A stretch of 64,000 bases of DNA from Kitasatospora gansuensis (GCF_014203705.1 NZ_JACHJR010000001.1:868001-932000), one strand, 5' to 3'; counted from the first letter of the stretch, positions 8,713 to 20,682 are shown. Made by a program: numbers and translations. The notes: a model not told the origin generated them from the letters alone.

Positions 8713-9669
8713 TCAGCTGACGGGTCGGTGGGCGTACCCCACCGCATCGGTGAAACTCGTGAAGTCCCGGGCCGCCAGCTCGGTGCGCAGCTCGTCGAGG
8801 ATGCGCAGCGGGGCGGCCGGGTCGTTGAACAGGGTGGTGCCGACGGCGACGCCGGAGGCCCCGGCGAGGGCGAACTCCAGCGCGTCCAGGCCGGTGCGCA
8901 GGCCGCCCATCGCGAGGATCGGGACCCGCGGGATGCGTCCGGCCAGCATCTCGGCGTGCACCTGGTGGACGCAGCGGACCGCGATCGGCCGGATCGCCGG
9001 GCCCGACACGCCGCCGGTGGTCCCGGCCAGGGCCGGGCGCATGGTGACCGGGTCGATCGCCATGCCGAGGGTGGTGTTGATCATCGAGAGCCCGTCCGCC
9101 CCGGCCTGGACGCAGGCGGCGGCGATCTCGGTGATCGAGGTGACGTCGGGCGAGAGCTTGGCGTAGACCGGCAGCTCGGCGTCGGCCACCCGGCGCACCG
9201 CCCGCACCACGTCGTAGGAGGTGGCCGGATTGCAGGCGAAGACCAGGCCCCGGTCGGCGACGTTCGGACAGGAGATGTTGAGCTCAAGGCCGATCACCCC
9301 GGGCTGCCCGTTGAGCTGCTCGGCGACCTCGGCGAACTCCTCCAGCCGCTCCCCCGCGATCGACACCAGCACCCGGGCGCCGCGCTCGGCCAGCCAGGGC
9401 AGTTCGTGCTTGACGAAGTGGGCGATCCCGGCGCCCTGCAGGCCGATCGAGTTGAGCATCCCGGACGGCGTCTCGGCCATCCGGGGCGTGGCCCGGCCCG
9501 ACCGGGCGTACGGCATGATCGTCTTGGTGGTGACCGAGCCCAGTGCGTCCAGCGGGACGAACTTGGCCAGCTCCCGGCCGTACCCGGCGCAGCCGGAGGC
9601 GGTGGTCAGCGGGTTGGGCAGGGTACGGCCGCCGAAGGGCGCGGTCAGGTCGACCTGCTGAGGCTCCAT
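8713..9669 (-). CDS. pyrD: Dihydroorotate dehydrogenase, class 1B catalytic subunit
   Basis: Oxidises dihydroorotate to orotate, passing electrons through FMN to the PyrK subunit and NAD. The 318-residue sequence has LPNPLTTASGCAGYG, ELNISCPNV with the class 1 catalytic Cys, and MGGLRTGLDALEF. Its ATG overlaps the pyrK stop as TGATG, so translation is coupled to its partner, the arrangement seen in Bacillus pyrK-pyrD. A second, unrelated-class dihydroorotate dehydrogenase lies at 10712-11809. Classical Streptomyces pyr operons, as I recall them, have only the class 2 enzyme, so this pair may be an acquired or retained extra. Confidence 0.93.
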   Translation of the reverse strand: MEPQQVDLTAPFGGRTLPNPLTTASGCAGYGRELAKFVPLDALGSVTTKTIMPYARSGRATPRMAETPSGMLNSIGLQGAGIAHFVKHELPWLAERGARVLVSIAGERLEEFAEVAEQLNGQPGVIGLELNISCPNVADRGLVFACNPATSYDVVRAVRRVADAELPVYAKLSPDVTSITEIAAACVQAGADGLSMINTTLGMAIDPVTMRPALAGTTGGVSGPAIRPIAVRCVHQVHAEMLAGRIPRVPILAMGGLRTGLDALEFALAGASGVAVGTTLFNDPAAPLRILDELRTELAARDFTSFTDAVGYAHRPVS

Positions 9670-10523
9670 CAGCCCCGCACCCCCATCGCGGCGGCGCCTT
9701 CCAGGTCGGCGGGGACGGTCCCGAGGTCCGCCCAGCGCACCTTGGCGCCGTCGAAGACCGGGCCGTCGGTGCAGGAGCGGACGAACCGGCTCACCCCGTC
9801 CTCGCCGACCACCGGCAGCACGCAGGTCATGCAGATGCCGACGCCGCAGGCCATCGACTCCTCCACGGCGGTCCAGCAGCGGGTGCCGAGCTCCTCGGCG
9901 ATGCCGGTCACCGCGCGCAGCATCGGCATCGGGCCGCAGGCGTGTACGACGGTGGCGTCGATCGCCTTGATCGCCTGCGCCAGCGGTTCGGTGACCAGAC
10001 CGGTCAGCCCGGCCGAGCCGTCCTCGGTGACCACCAGCACGTCCTGGGTGAGGGCCCGGGCGGCCTCCACCCCGAACAGCCGCGCCTCGGTGGCCGCGCC
10101 GAGGATGAAGCCGACCTGGCCGCCGCGCCGCTTGATCTCCTCGGCGAGTGGGAAGAGCGGTGCGCTGCCGTAGCCGCCGGCCACCAGCAGCGCGCTGACC
10201 GGGCCCTCGGGCAGCGGGAAGGGGGTGCCCAGCGGGGCGATCAGGCTCAGCCGGTCGCCGACCCGGCTGCGCACCAACTCCCGTGTCCCCGGCCCGTGTT
10301 CGGCGACCACCAGTTCGATGGTGCCCGCCTCGACATCGGCCCGGTGGATCGAGAAGGCCCGCCGCAGCAGCATCGAGGAGGTGCCACCGCCGACCGCCAG
10401 GGTGGCGAAGTGCCCGGGCCTGACCCGGCGAGCCGCCTCGGGCGCCCGCAGCACCAGCCGCCGGTACGCCCCGGCCGGGGCGGACTCGACCACCTCGGCC
10501 TCGGTCTGAACTGGATGGGCCAT
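9669..10523 (-). CDS. pyrK: Dihydroorotate dehydrogenase electron-transfer subunit
   Basis: FAD and 2Fe-2S protein that moves electrons from class 1B PyrD to NAD. The 284-residue protein has the FAD-binding LLRRAFSIHRAD, a nucleotide-binding VAGGYGSAPLF, HACGPMPML, and a C-terminal cluster motif ACGVGICMTC with a fourth Cys in RSCTDGP. All four cluster cysteines are present. It is immediately upstream of and overlapping pyrD. The 188 bp upstream, toward the class 2 pyrD, contains a solo repeat arm. Confidence 0.93.
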   Translation of the reverse strand: MAHPVQTEAEVVESAPAGAYRRLVLRAPEAARRVRPGHFATLAVGGGTSSMLLRRAFSIHRADVEAGTIELVVAEHGPGTRELVRSRVGDRLSLIAPLGTPFPLPEGPVSALLVAGGYGSAPLFPLAEEIKRRGGQVGFILGAATEARLFGVEAARALTQDVLVVTEDGSAGLTGLVTEPLAQAIKAIDATVVHACGPMPMLRAVTGIAEELGTRCWTAVEESMACGVGICMTCVLPVVGEDGVSRFVRSCTDGPVFDGAKVRWADLGTVPADLEGAAAMGVRG

Positions 10524-10638
10524 CAGAACTCACCTTTCCGGCAGACTCGCGCTGCACTCTGCCAAACCGGACGGCCCCCTGTCACTTCCTCCGGCACACC
10601 CGTCCGGCCTGTCGGTACGACTCCTACGGTCGGACCCA

Positions 10639-10662
10639 CCAGGGGCGCGAGGAACTGCGCGA
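10639..10662 (+). repeat. Solo arm related to the palindromic repeats
   Basis: GGGGCGCGAGGAACTGCGCGA resembles the arm of the repeats at 1.3, 49.5 and 56.1 kb (GGGGCTCGGGGAACTGCGAC, 3-4 differences). No matching right arm is found in the next 60 bp. It lies in the 188 bp between the class 2 pyrD and pyrK, so it may mark where the pyrK-pyrD pair joined the operon or be a decayed copy. Confidence 0.5.
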
Positions 10663-10711
10663 ATCGGAAGACCTCTCCCCGCAGCCAAGCGCCTCCAGCC
10701 AGTTGCACGCG

Positions 10712-11809
10712 CTACGCCTTGGCGCTGCCGACCGCCTCGCTGATCGACGCGAAGCCGCTCGCCCGAAGCCGGGCCGACAGGCCCTTGTGCATCCGCCGCA
10801 TCCAGAACGGCCCCTCGTAGACGAACGCGCTGTACCCCTGCACCAGGTCGGCCCCGTGCGTGATCCGCTCCCAGGCGTCGTCCGCCGTCTCGATGCCGCC
10901 CACGGCGACCAGCACCAGCCGGCCCTCGGTCCGCGCCCGCAGCCGCTGCAGCACCTCCAGCGAGCGGGCCTTGAGCGGGGCGCCCGAAAGACCGCCCATG
11001 CCGATCTCCTCGATCCGCGCGGCGGACTCCTTCAGCCCGTCCCGCCCGATCGTGGTGTTGGTGGCGATGATGCCGTCCAGGCCGATCTGGAGCGCCATGT
11101 CGGCGATCTCGTCGATGTCCTCGTCGGCCAGGTCGGGGGCGATCTTCACCAGCAGCGGCACGTGGTGCGGGGTGGCCCGGTCGGCTGCCCGGCGGACGTC
11201 CACCAGCAACGGTCCGAGCGTGGAGACGGTCTGCAGGTTGCGCAGGCCGGGGGTGTTCGGCGAGCTGACGTTGACCACCAGGTAGTCGGCGTACTCGGCC
11301 AGCCGCTCGGTGCTCTTCACGTAGTCCTCGGTGGCGTCGACCTCCTCGACCACCTTGGTCTTGCCGATGTTGACGCCGATCACCGGGGTGGAGCTGGTGT
11401 GCGGACGGGCCTTGAGCCGGGCCGCGACCCGGGCCGAGCCCTGGTTGTTGAAGCCCATCCGGTTGATCAGCGCCCGGTCCTCGACCAGCCGGAACAGCCG
11501 CGGCGCCGGGTTGCCCGGCTGCGGCTCACCGGTGACGGTGCCGATCTCGACGAAGTCGAAGCCGAGCATCGACAGGCCGTCGATGCCGATCCCGTTCTTG
11601 TCGAAGCCCGCGCCGAGGCCGAACGGGCCCGGCAGGTCGAGCCCGAGCGCGGCGGTGCGCAGCGCCGGGTCCCGGGGGGCCAGCACCGCCTTCACCAGCT
11701 GGCGCAGACCGGGCACCGAGGCGGCCAGCCTGATCCAGAAGAAAGCGAGGTGGTGGGCCTTCTCCGGGTCCATCTTCTTGAAGACCAGGTCGAACAGGAG
11801 CTTGTACAA
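10712..11809 (-). CDS. pyrD: Dihydroorotate dehydrogenase, class 2 (quinone-dependent)
   Basis: Membrane-associated FMN enzyme that oxidises dihydroorotate with quinone. The 365-residue protein has [30 protein letters not shown], and [15 protein letters not shown] with the class 2 catalytic Ser. The start is TTG at 11809: GAGGAAGG is 7 nt upstream and the product begins [16 protein letters not shown], the usual N-terminal helix region. ATG codons further up would put that ribosome binding site inside the gene. A hairpin at 11838-11868 separates it from carB. This is the pyrD normally found at this place in streptomycetes. Confidence 0.94.
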   Translation of the reverse strand: MYKLLFDLVFKKMDPEKAHHLAFFWIRLAASVPGLRQLVKAVLAPRDPALRTAALGLDLPGPFGLGAGFDKNGIGIDGLSMLGFDFVEIGTVTGEPQPGNPAPRLFRLVEDRALINRMGFNNQGSARVAARLKARPHTSSTPVIGVNIGKTKVVEEVDATEDYVKSTERLAEYADYLVVNVSSPNTPGLRNLQTVSTLGPLLVDVRRAADRATPHHVPLLVKIAPDLADEDIDEIADMALQIGLDGIIATNTTIGRDGLKESAARIEEIGMGGLSGAPLKARSLEVLQRLRARTEGRLVLVAVGGIETADDAWERITHGADLVQGYSAFVYEGPFWMRRMHKGLSARLRASGFASISEAVGSAKA

Positions 11810-11837
11810 GGCTGAGCCTTCCTCAACTGGCATGGAA

Positions 11838-11868
11838 GTGGGGGGCACCGGCCTGCGGTGCCCCCCAC
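11838..11868 (-). terminator. Hairpin after carB
   Basis: A perfect 13 bp GC-rich stem (11838-11850 with 11856-11868), 5-base loop, no T-run. It starts 11 bp past the carB stop and 28 bp before the pyrD start, so it may attenuate the downstream pyrD-pyrK-pyrD-pyrF genes. Confidence 0.65.
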
Positions 11869-11878
11869 CAGAGTCCTG

Positions 11879-15187
<3,309 letters not shown>

Positions 15188-15189
15188 GG

Positions 15190-16392
15190 TCAGCTCCCTG
15201 CGGTGGTGCGGGCCGGGGCGCCGGCCATCAGGTCGACAAAGCGATCGAACAGGTAGGCGGCGTCGTGCGGACCGGCCGCCGCCTCCGGGTGGTACTGGAC
15301 CGAGAACGCGGGGGTGTCCAGGCACTGCAGGCCCTCGACCACGTCGTCGTTCAGGCAGACGTGGGAGACCTCGGCGCGGCCGAACGGGGTGTCACTCACC
15401 TTGTCCAGCGGCGCCTCCACGGCGAAGCCGTGGTTGTGCGCGGTGACCTCGACCTTGCCGGTGGTGCGGTCCTGCACCGGCTGGTTGATGCCGCGGTGGC
15501 CGTACTTGAGCTTGTAGGTGCCGAAGCCCAGCGCGCGGCCGAGGATCTGGTTGCCGAAGCAGATGCCGAAGAACGGCGTCTTCTTCGCCAGCACCTCACG
15601 GGCGACCGACACCTGGTGGTCGGCGGTGGCCGGGTCACCGGGACCGTTCGAGAAGAACACCCCGTCCGGGTTCACCGAGTAGAGCTCCTCGACCGTGGAG
15701 TTGGCCGGGAAGACGTGCACCTCGATGCCGCGCTCAGCCATCCGGTGCGGGGTCATGCCCTTGATGCCCAGGTCCAGCGCGGCGACGGTGTACTTCGCAG
15801 TACCGATGGGCAGGGCTTCGCCGCCAGGGCCGATCGCCGGGACGACGTAGGTCTCCTTGGTGGCGACCTCGGCGCACAGGTCGGCGCCCTTCATCTCGGG
15901 CGCCTGGTTGACCCGGGCCAGCAGCTCGGCCTCGTCCGCCAGCGCGGGGCCGGAGAAGATGCCGACCCGCATCGCCCCGCGCTCGCGCAGGTGCCGGGTG
16001 AGCGCCCGGGTGTCGATGCCGCTGATGCCGACGACGCCCTGGTTGACCAGCTCCTCGTCCAGCGAGCGCTCCGAGCGCCAGTTCGACGCCACCCGGGCGG
16101 GGTCGCGCACGACGTACCCGGCCACCCAGATCTGCTTCGACTCGTCGTCCTCGTCGTTCCAGCCCGTGTTGCCGATCTGAGGCGCCGTCATGACGACCAC
16201 CTGACGGTGGTACGAGGGGTCGGTCAGGGTCTCCTGGTAGCCGGACATGCCGGTGTTGAAGACCGCCTCGCCGAAGGTCTCGCCGACCGCGCCGTAGGCC
16301 TGCCCACGGAAGGTGCGGCCGTCCTCCAGGACGAGCACGGCGGGCACTCGCTCCCGCCTGTGGCGCTTGGTGGTGGGGGCAGGTGCGGTCAT
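15190..16392 (-). CDS. carA: Carbamoyl-phosphate synthase small subunit (glutaminase)
   Basis: Hydrolyses glutamine and channels ammonia to CarB. The 400-residue protein has an N-terminal CarA-type domain ([10 protein letters not shown]...[11 protein letters not shown]) and a class I glutamine amidotransferase domain with [12 protein letters not shown] (nucleophile Cys) and [13 protein letters not shown] (His and Glu). The residues needed for catalysis are present. It overlaps the upstream PH-like gene by ATGA and is followed two bases later by carB. Confidence 0.97.
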   Translation of the reverse strand: MTAPAPTTKRHRRERVPAVLVLEDGRTFRGQAYGAVGETFGEAVFNTGMSGYQETLTDPSYHRQVVVMTAPQIGNTGWNDEDDESKQIWVAGYVVRDPARVASNWRSERSLDEELVNQGVVGISGIDTRALTRHLRERGAMRVGIFSGPALADEAELLARVNQAPEMKGADLCAEVATKETYVVPAIGPGGEALPIGTAKYTVAALDLGIKGMTPHRMAERGIEVHVFPANSTVEELYSVNPDGVFFSNGPGDPATADHQVSVAREVLAKKTPFFGICFGNQILGRALGFGTYKLKYGHRGINQPVQDRTTGKVEVTAHNHGFAVEAPLDKVSDTPFGRAEVSHVCLNDDVVEGLQCLDTPAFSVQYHPEAAAGPHDAAYLFDRFVDLMAGAPARTTAGS

Positions 16393-16949
16393 GAGATGGC
16401 CTCTTCCGTCTTCTTCGTCTTCGTCGTACGTCGTGTCACCAGAGCTTCGACCGCCTCGACCCAGGCGGTGTGCTGCTCGGCGTGGTCGGCCCGGAAGCCG
16501 GAGTCCAGCGCGGTGCCTTCGTTCGTCCAGGTGATGACCAGCAGCCCGCCGGGGACGACCTTGCCCGCGATCCCGGAGTCGGTCCGGGCCGCCGTCAGGC
16601 TCCCGGCCGGGATCCAGAAGTCCACGTCACCGGGGCGACGGACCAGCAGGCCCCGCTCGGTCAGGGTCAGTTCGGCCAGGCTGCGGGTCCCCAGGCCGTG
16701 CGCGACGACCCGGTCCAGCCAGTTCCCGGCGGTGGTGGAGCCGTGGTAGCGCCCGGTGGTCTCCAGCAGCGCGGCGCCCGGGTCTGCGGGCAGCTCCGGC
16801 AGCGGCGGCAGGTCGGACTGCAGGGTGCGGCGCCAGTTCCAGCCCTGCCGCATCAGCCAGTAGACGAGCCCGACCAGGATGGCCAGCCCGACCATCCACC
16901 CGATGTAGCTGGACCAGTCGGTGACCTGGGCCTTCTCCTGCGCGATCAC
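16389..16949 (-). CDS. Membrane-anchored PH-like protein of the pyr operon
   Basis: A 186-residue protein with one N-terminal membrane segment ([20 protein letters not shown], about 14-33) and a cytoplasmic domain of roughly 130 residues that looks like a PH-like beta fold ([23 protein letters not shown]...). It begins with GTG overlapping the pyrC stop (GTGA) and its stop overlaps the carA start, so it is tightly coupled to both. A gene of this kind sits at the same position in Streptomyces pyr operons. Its function is unknown; conserved position suggests a link to pyrimidine synthesis or a membrane site for it, which is inference. Confidence 0.8.
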   Translation of the reverse strand: MIAQEKAQVTDWSSYIGWMVGLAILVGLVYWLMRQGWNWRRTLQSDLPPLPELPADPGAALLETTGRYHGSTTAGNWLDRVVAHGLGTRSLAELTLTERGLLVRRPGDVDFWIPAGSLTAARTDSGIAGKVVPGGLLVITWTNEGTALDSGFRADHAEQHTAWVEAVEALVTRRTTKTKKTEEAIS

Positions 16950-18250
16950 TTCGCCCCGCCCAGCTCGGCGAGCTCGCCCGCCAGCACGGTGGCCTCGCCG
17001 CGCAGGAAGGTGGCGTGCACCCTCCCGGGCAGCTCGAGGCCCTTGAACGGGGTGTTACGGCTACGGGTGGCGAAGGTGTCGGCAGTCACGGTCCCACGGT
17101 AGCCGGGATCGAAGAGCACCAGGTTGGCAGGCTCGCCGACCGAGACGGGACGCCCCTGGCCGGTCAGCCGGCCGATCCGGGCCGGGCGGTGCGACATCCG
17201 GTCCGCGACGCCCTCCCAGTTCAGCAGGCCGGTCTCGACCATGCTCTGCTGCACCACCGAGAGCGCGGTCTCCAGACCGACCATGCCCATCGCGGCGACC
17301 GCCCAGGCGCAGTCCTTGTCGGCGTCCGGGTGCGGCGCGTGGTCGGTGGCCACCGCGTCGATGGTGCCGTCGGCCAGCGCGGCGCGCAGCGCGTGCACGT
17401 CGGCCTCGGTGCGCAGCGGCGGGTTGACCTTGAAGACGGCGTCCTCGGTGCGCACCAGCTCGTCGGTGAGCAGCAGGTGGTGCGGCGTCACCTCGGCGGT
17501 GACGTCCCAGCCCTGGGCCTTGGCCCAGCGGACGATCTCCACCGAGCCCTTGGTCGACAGGTGGCAGACGTGCAGCCGGGCCCCGAGGTGCGAGGCGAGC
17601 AGCACGTCCCGGGCGATGATCGCCTCCTCCGCCACCGCGGGCCAGCCGGGCAGGCCGAGCTCGGCGGAGACGGTGCCCTCGTTCATCTGGGCGCCCTCGG
17701 TCAGCCGGGGCTCCTGGGCGTGCTGGGCCACCACGCCGTCGACGGTCTTCACGTACTCCAGCGCGGCGCGCATCAGCGCCGCGTCGTCCACGCACTTGCC
17801 GTCGTCCGAGAAGACCTTCACGCCGGCCGCCGAGCGGTGCATGCCGTCCAGCTCGGCCAGCTCCTTGCCCTCCAGGCCGACCGTGACGGCACCGACCGGG
17901 TGCACGTCGCAGTAGCCGGAGTCCTTGCCGAGCTGGTGGACCAGCTCGACCACGGCGGGGTTGTCGGCGGTCGGGGTGGTGTTGGCCATCGCGTGCACGG
18001 CGGTGTAGCCGCCCTTGGCGGCGGCCTGAGTGCCCGTCAGGACGGTCTCGGCGTCCTCCTTGCCGGGCTGGCGCAGGTGGGTGTGCAGGTCCACCAGGCC
18101 GGGCAGCACGATCAGGCCGCGGGCGTCGATGTCGACGTCGGCCTCGACGGTCAGGCCGGTGCCGATGTCGGCGATCACGCCGTCGGCGAGGTACAGGTCC
18201 TGCGGGGTGCCGCCGAGGATCTGGGCGTTGCGGATCAGATAGCTGGTCAC
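16946..18250 (-). CDS. pyrC: Dihydroorotase
   Basis: Cyclises carbamoyl aspartate to dihydroorotate. The 434-residue type I amidohydrolase has the metal-binding DLHTHLRQPG (about 57-66), a later ATDHAPH carrying the catalytic Asp, and a C-terminal beta extension. It is the second gene of the operon here: only 70 bp separate it from pyrR, with no room for pyrB, which normally lies between. The GTG start gives MTSYLIRNAQILGG, typical for the family. Confidence 0.96.
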   Translation of the reverse strand: MTSYLIRNAQILGGTPQDLYLADGVIADIGTGLTVEADVDIDARGLIVLPGLVDLHTHLRQPGKEDAETVLTGTQAAAKGGYTAVHAMANTTPTADNPAVVELVHQLGKDSGYCDVHPVGAVTVGLEGKELAELDGMHRSAAGVKVFSDDGKCVDDAALMRAALEYVKTVDGVVAQHAQEPRLTEGAQMNEGTVSAELGLPGWPAVAEEAIIARDVLLASHLGARLHVCHLSTKGSVEIVRWAKAQGWDVTAEVTPHHLLLTDELVRTEDAVFKVNPPLRTEADVHALRAALADGTIDAVATDHAPHPDADKDCAWAVAAMGMVGLETALSVVQQSMVETGLLNWEGVADRMSHRPARIGRLTGQGRPVSVGEPANLVLFDPGYRGTVTADTFATRSRNTPFKGLELPGRVHATFLRGEATVLAGELAELGGAK

Positions 18251-18320
18251 AGCTGTACTCCGGGGGTCGGTGCGAGGGTACGGGGCAGCACGGACGGGCG
18301 CTCGGTGGCGCCGACGCCCG

Positions 18321-18929
18321 CTACTCCCCGGAGCGCTGGGTGGCGAGGGCCTGCGAGGACCGGGCCGCGTAGTCGCGGTCCCCGACCAGGACGGCGTCCC
18401 GGCCGTCCACGTCGGAGAGCTGCACCTGGACCGCCTCGCGCAGCGAGGTCGGCAGGTTCTTGCCCACGTAGTCGGCCCGGATCGGCAGTTCGCGGTGGCC
18501 GCGGTCGACCAGCACGGCCAGCTGCACGGCGCGCGGGCGGCCGATGTCGCTGAGCGCGTCGAGCGCGGCCCGGATGGTGCGGCCGGAGAACAGCACGTCG
18601 TCGACCAGGATCACCAGCTTGCCCTCGATCCCGCCGGGCGGGATCTCGGTGTGTTCGGCCGCGCGGGCCGGCTTCAGCTGGAGGTCGTCCCGGTACATCG
18701 TGATGTCCAGGGTGCCGAGGGGTATGTCGCGACCGGTGATCTGCGCCAGCTTGGCGTGCAGACGGCGGGCGAGGTGCACTCCACGGGTGTGGATGCCGAG
18801 CAGCACGACGTCCTCCGCGCCCTTGGCGCGCTCGACGATCTCGTGTGCGATCCGGGTGATCACCCGGGCCACGTCGGTGGCGTCCAGCACCTGGTGCGGT
18901 GGACGCGCGGTATCGATGCGTGTGGTCAT
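18321..18929 (-). CDS. pyrR: Pyrimidine operon regulator PyrR
   Basis: A UMP-sensing RNA-binding regulator with the phosphoribosyltransferase fold; some homologues also have uracil phosphoribosyltransferase activity. The 202-residue protein contains the PRPP-binding loop [21 protein letters not shown], an upstream [14 protein letters not shown], and basic patches suited to RNA binding. The ATG is 11 nt after AGGAGG, and that site overlaps a PyrR-type hairpin, which suggests translational autorepression of the operon. It heads the pyr operon, divergent from bldD. Confidence 0.95.
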   Translation of the reverse strand: MTTRIDTARPPHQVLDATDVARVITRIAHEIVERAKGAEDVVLLGIHTRGVHLARRLHAKLAQITGRDIPLGTLDITMYRDDLQLKPARAAEHTEIPPGGIEGKLVILVDDVLFSGRTIRAALDALSDIGRPRAVQLAVLVDRGHRELPIRADYVGKNLPTSLREAVQVQLSDVDGRDAVLVGDRDYAARSSQALATQRSGE

Positions 18930-18948
18930 GCCGAAGCCGACCTCCTTC

Positions 18949-18966
18949 CCCGCCTCACTGGACGGG
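18949..18966 (-). promoter_or_regulatory. PyrR-binding RNA hairpin in the pyr leader
   Basis: On the minus strand the leader reads CCCG-UCCAGUGAGG-CGGG. The segment GUCCAGUGAGGC (18963-18952) fits the known PyrR binding consensus RUCCNGNGAGGY exactly, in the loop of a small CCCG/CGGG stem. The following GGAAGGAGG ribosome binding site (18949-18941) overlaps its 3' side. Binding of PyrR with UMP would block ribosome access, as shown in mycobacterial pyr operons. No terminator follows, so translational control is more likely than attenuation. Confidence 0.75.
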
Positions 18967-19089
18967 CTTTAAAGGATGTCTGTGGACGGCGCCCGGTCGC
19001 GCCGGAAGCCACCGTCATCCTAACAGCGCGATCACCGCCGCTCGCCGCCCCGACCTGCGGGTGTCGTTCGCACGACTGCCCCATTCGGC

Positions 19090-19118
19090 TTGACGCAACT
19101 ACTCACTCTACGTAACCT
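19090..19118 (+). promoter_or_regulatory. bldD promoter
   Basis: TTGACG (19090-19095), a 17 bp spacer, and TAACCT (19113-19118): a good sigma-HrdB-like promoter reading toward bldD, about 118 bp before its start codon. BldD-like boxes cover the -10 and start region. Confidence 0.65.
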
Positions 19119-19130
19119 CACAGTGAGTTA
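19103..19130 (+). promoter_or_regulatory. Two adjacent candidate BldD boxes
   Basis: TCACTCTACGTAA (19103-19115) and TCACAGTGAGTTA (19118-19130) each match 8 of 9 fixed positions of the published BldD consensus TNACNCWGNGTNA and are separated by two bases. They overlap the -10 box and the expected transcription start, the right place for negative autoregulation, which is known for bldD in Streptomyces coelicolor. The rest of the 18930-19236 gap holds the pyrR leader and the bldD untranslated leader. Confidence 0.65.
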
Positions 19131-19236
19131 CGAGACGGCCGCCGAACCCATCGGTAACGCGGGCGGAAACCGCGGCTGAACCACTCGCTGCTCGTGACGC
19201 ACACTCAACGCGAAGCAATCTCGTCCGGGGAGACCA

Positions 19237-19740
19237 ATGTCCAGCGACTACGCGAAGCAGCTCGGGGCCAAGCTCCGGGCGATCCGCACTCAGCAGGGGC
19301 TCTCCCTGCACGGCGTCGAGGAGAAGTCCCAGGGGCGCTGGAAGGCCGTGGTGGTCGGCTCGTACGAGCGTGGGGACCGCGCGGTCACGGTGCAGCGCCT
19401 CGCCGAGCTGGCCGAGTTCTACGGCGTGCCGGTGCAGGAGCTGCTGCCCGGCGGTACGCCCGGTGGTGCGGCCGAGCCGCCGCCGCGCCTGGTGCTCGAC
19501 CTGGAGAGACTGACCCAGGTGCCGTCCGAGAAGGCCGGTCCGCTCCAGCGTTACGCCGCCACCATCCAGAGCCAGCGCGGGGACTACAACGGCAAGGTGC
19601 TGTCGATCCGTCAGGACGACCTGCGCACCCTGGCCGTGATCTACGACCAGTCCCCCTCGATCCTCACCGAGCAGCTGATCAGCTGGGGCGTGCTGAACCC
19701 GGACGCGCGCCGCGCGGTGCGGGACGAGGACGCCGGCTGA
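19237..19740 (+). CDS. bldD: BldD, c-di-GMP-responsive master regulator of development
   Basis: Represses sporulation genes during vegetative growth; it dimerises on c-di-GMP. The 167-residue protein has an N-terminal XRE-type helix-turn-helix (about 6-72, GAKLRAIRTQQGLSLHGVEE) and a C-terminal domain (about 90-160) with the c-di-GMP signature: RGD in SQRGDYNG followed by RQDD. All signature residues are present. The ATG follows GGGGAG. It is divergent from pyrR, as in other streptomycetes, and its promoter has candidate BldD boxes. Its presence strongly supports a sporulating filamentous actinomycete. Confidence 0.97.
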   Translation: MSSDYAKQLGAKLRAIRTQQGLSLHGVEEKSQGRWKAVVVGSYERGDRAVTVQRLAELAEFYGVPVQELLPGGTPGGAAEPPPRLVLDLERLTQVPSEKAGPLQRYAATIQSQRGDYNGKVLSIRQDDLRTLAVIYDQSPSILTEQLISWGVLNPDARRAVRDEDAG

Positions 19741-19765
19741 CCTGACGCCGGATGCAGAAACGTCA

Positions 19766-19801
19766 CGGCGGGGCGGGAGACCGAGGTCACCCACCCCGCC
19801 G
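19766..19801 (+). terminator. Hairpin between convergent bldD and the 19816 gene
   Basis: A 12 bp stem with one wobble pair (19766-19777 with 19790-19801), 26 bp after the bldD stop and 14 bp after the stop of the facing gene. It could end both transcripts. Confidence 0.6.
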
Positions 19802-19815
19802 TCGGCCGTTCCCCA

Positions 19816-20682
19816 TCAGCAGACCGAGCCGAGGCTGAACCCCGGCTCCGCCCGAACCCCCTCCAGCTGCGCCGTGGCCGGCCGGTACCCCGTCCCGCCG
19901 CTCTGCCACGCCCAGGACACCTGCCGGTACTCGCCGCAGGCCCCCGCCGAACCCTGCGTCCCGTGCAGCAGTGCCGCCCCCGGCAGCTCGCGGTAGAGCC
20001 CGGCACAGAGCACCGCGACCACCAGGTCCAGGTCCTCGTCGTTGATCCGCACCACCCCGTCCTCCCAGTGCAGGATCCTGGCCTCGGCGGTCAGCCTGCC
20101 CCCGGGGCCCTCCACCGCACAGCGGAACTGGTACGTCCCCGCCCCGGCCCCCACCAGCATCCGCCGGAACAGCTCCGCCGCCGACTGGTACGCCCGCTTC
20201 ACCGCCGGATCGGTCTCCTCGTCCGGCTCGAACAGCCCGCCGTCCACCAGCAGATCCGCGTGGCGCAGCGTCAGACCGCTCTCCCTGGCCCGGATCAGAC
20301 GCGGAATGAAGTCACCCGTCAGCTCCTCCCCCTGGTACGGCAGCAGCTGGGTCTGCAACGGCGGGTTGACCAGGTACCGGTCCCGCGACCCCGGCTCCGC
20401 CGGGTCGAGCCCGTGCAGCAGGCAGAAGTCCGCGAAGTCCTCCGGGTGGAACATCCGCGCCTGCACCAGCCCGAAGGTCCGCCGCGCCTCGTCCAGCAGC
20501 ACCGCGGTGTCCAACAGGTAGCTGTCGTAGTCGGCCGCCTCCGCCAACTGCCACTCCCGCGCCCGCTCGAAGTCGGCCCGACTGGTCAGGATGCCCGTCA
20601 CGAACGCCTGCCCCTCCAGCCGGGCCGGACGCCCGGCGGCGGTGCAGCGGGAGGAACGGGGGGTGCGACCGTTGCGGCTCAT
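19816..20682 (-). CDS. Hypothetical protein
   Basis: A 288-residue protein I do not recognise. The first 25 residues are basic. The body is acidic and soluble looking, with no membrane segment or clear motif. A run such as ARMFHPEDFADFCLLHGLDP and a late stretch LVVAVLCAGLYRELPGAALL suggest a mixed alpha/beta fold. Cys residues are few and not clustered. It is convergent with bldD and divergent from the membrane protein at 20890 across 207 bp. No operon partner gives a clue to function. Codon use is typical of the neighbours, so it is probably a real gene. Confidence 0.6.
   Translation of the reverse strand: MSRNGRTPRSSRCTAAGRPARLEGQAFVTGILTSRADFERAREWQLAEAADYDSYLLDTAVLLDEARRTFGLVQARMFHPEDFADFCLLHGLDPAEPGSRDRYLVNPPLQTQLLPYQGEELTGDFIPRLIRARESGLTLRHADLLVDGGLFEPDEETDPAVKRAYQSAAELFRRMLVGAGAGTYQFRCAVEGPGGRLTAEARILHWEDGVVRINDEDLDLVVAVLCAGLYRELPGAALLHGTQGSAGACGEYRQVSWAWQSGGTGYRPATAQLEGVRAEPGFSLGSVC

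Noticed and set aside
11810..11848. ATG starts for the class 2 pyrD upstream of 11809
   Set aside because: They would place the clear GAGGAAGG ribosome binding site inside the gene and add residues outside the family's usual N-terminus.
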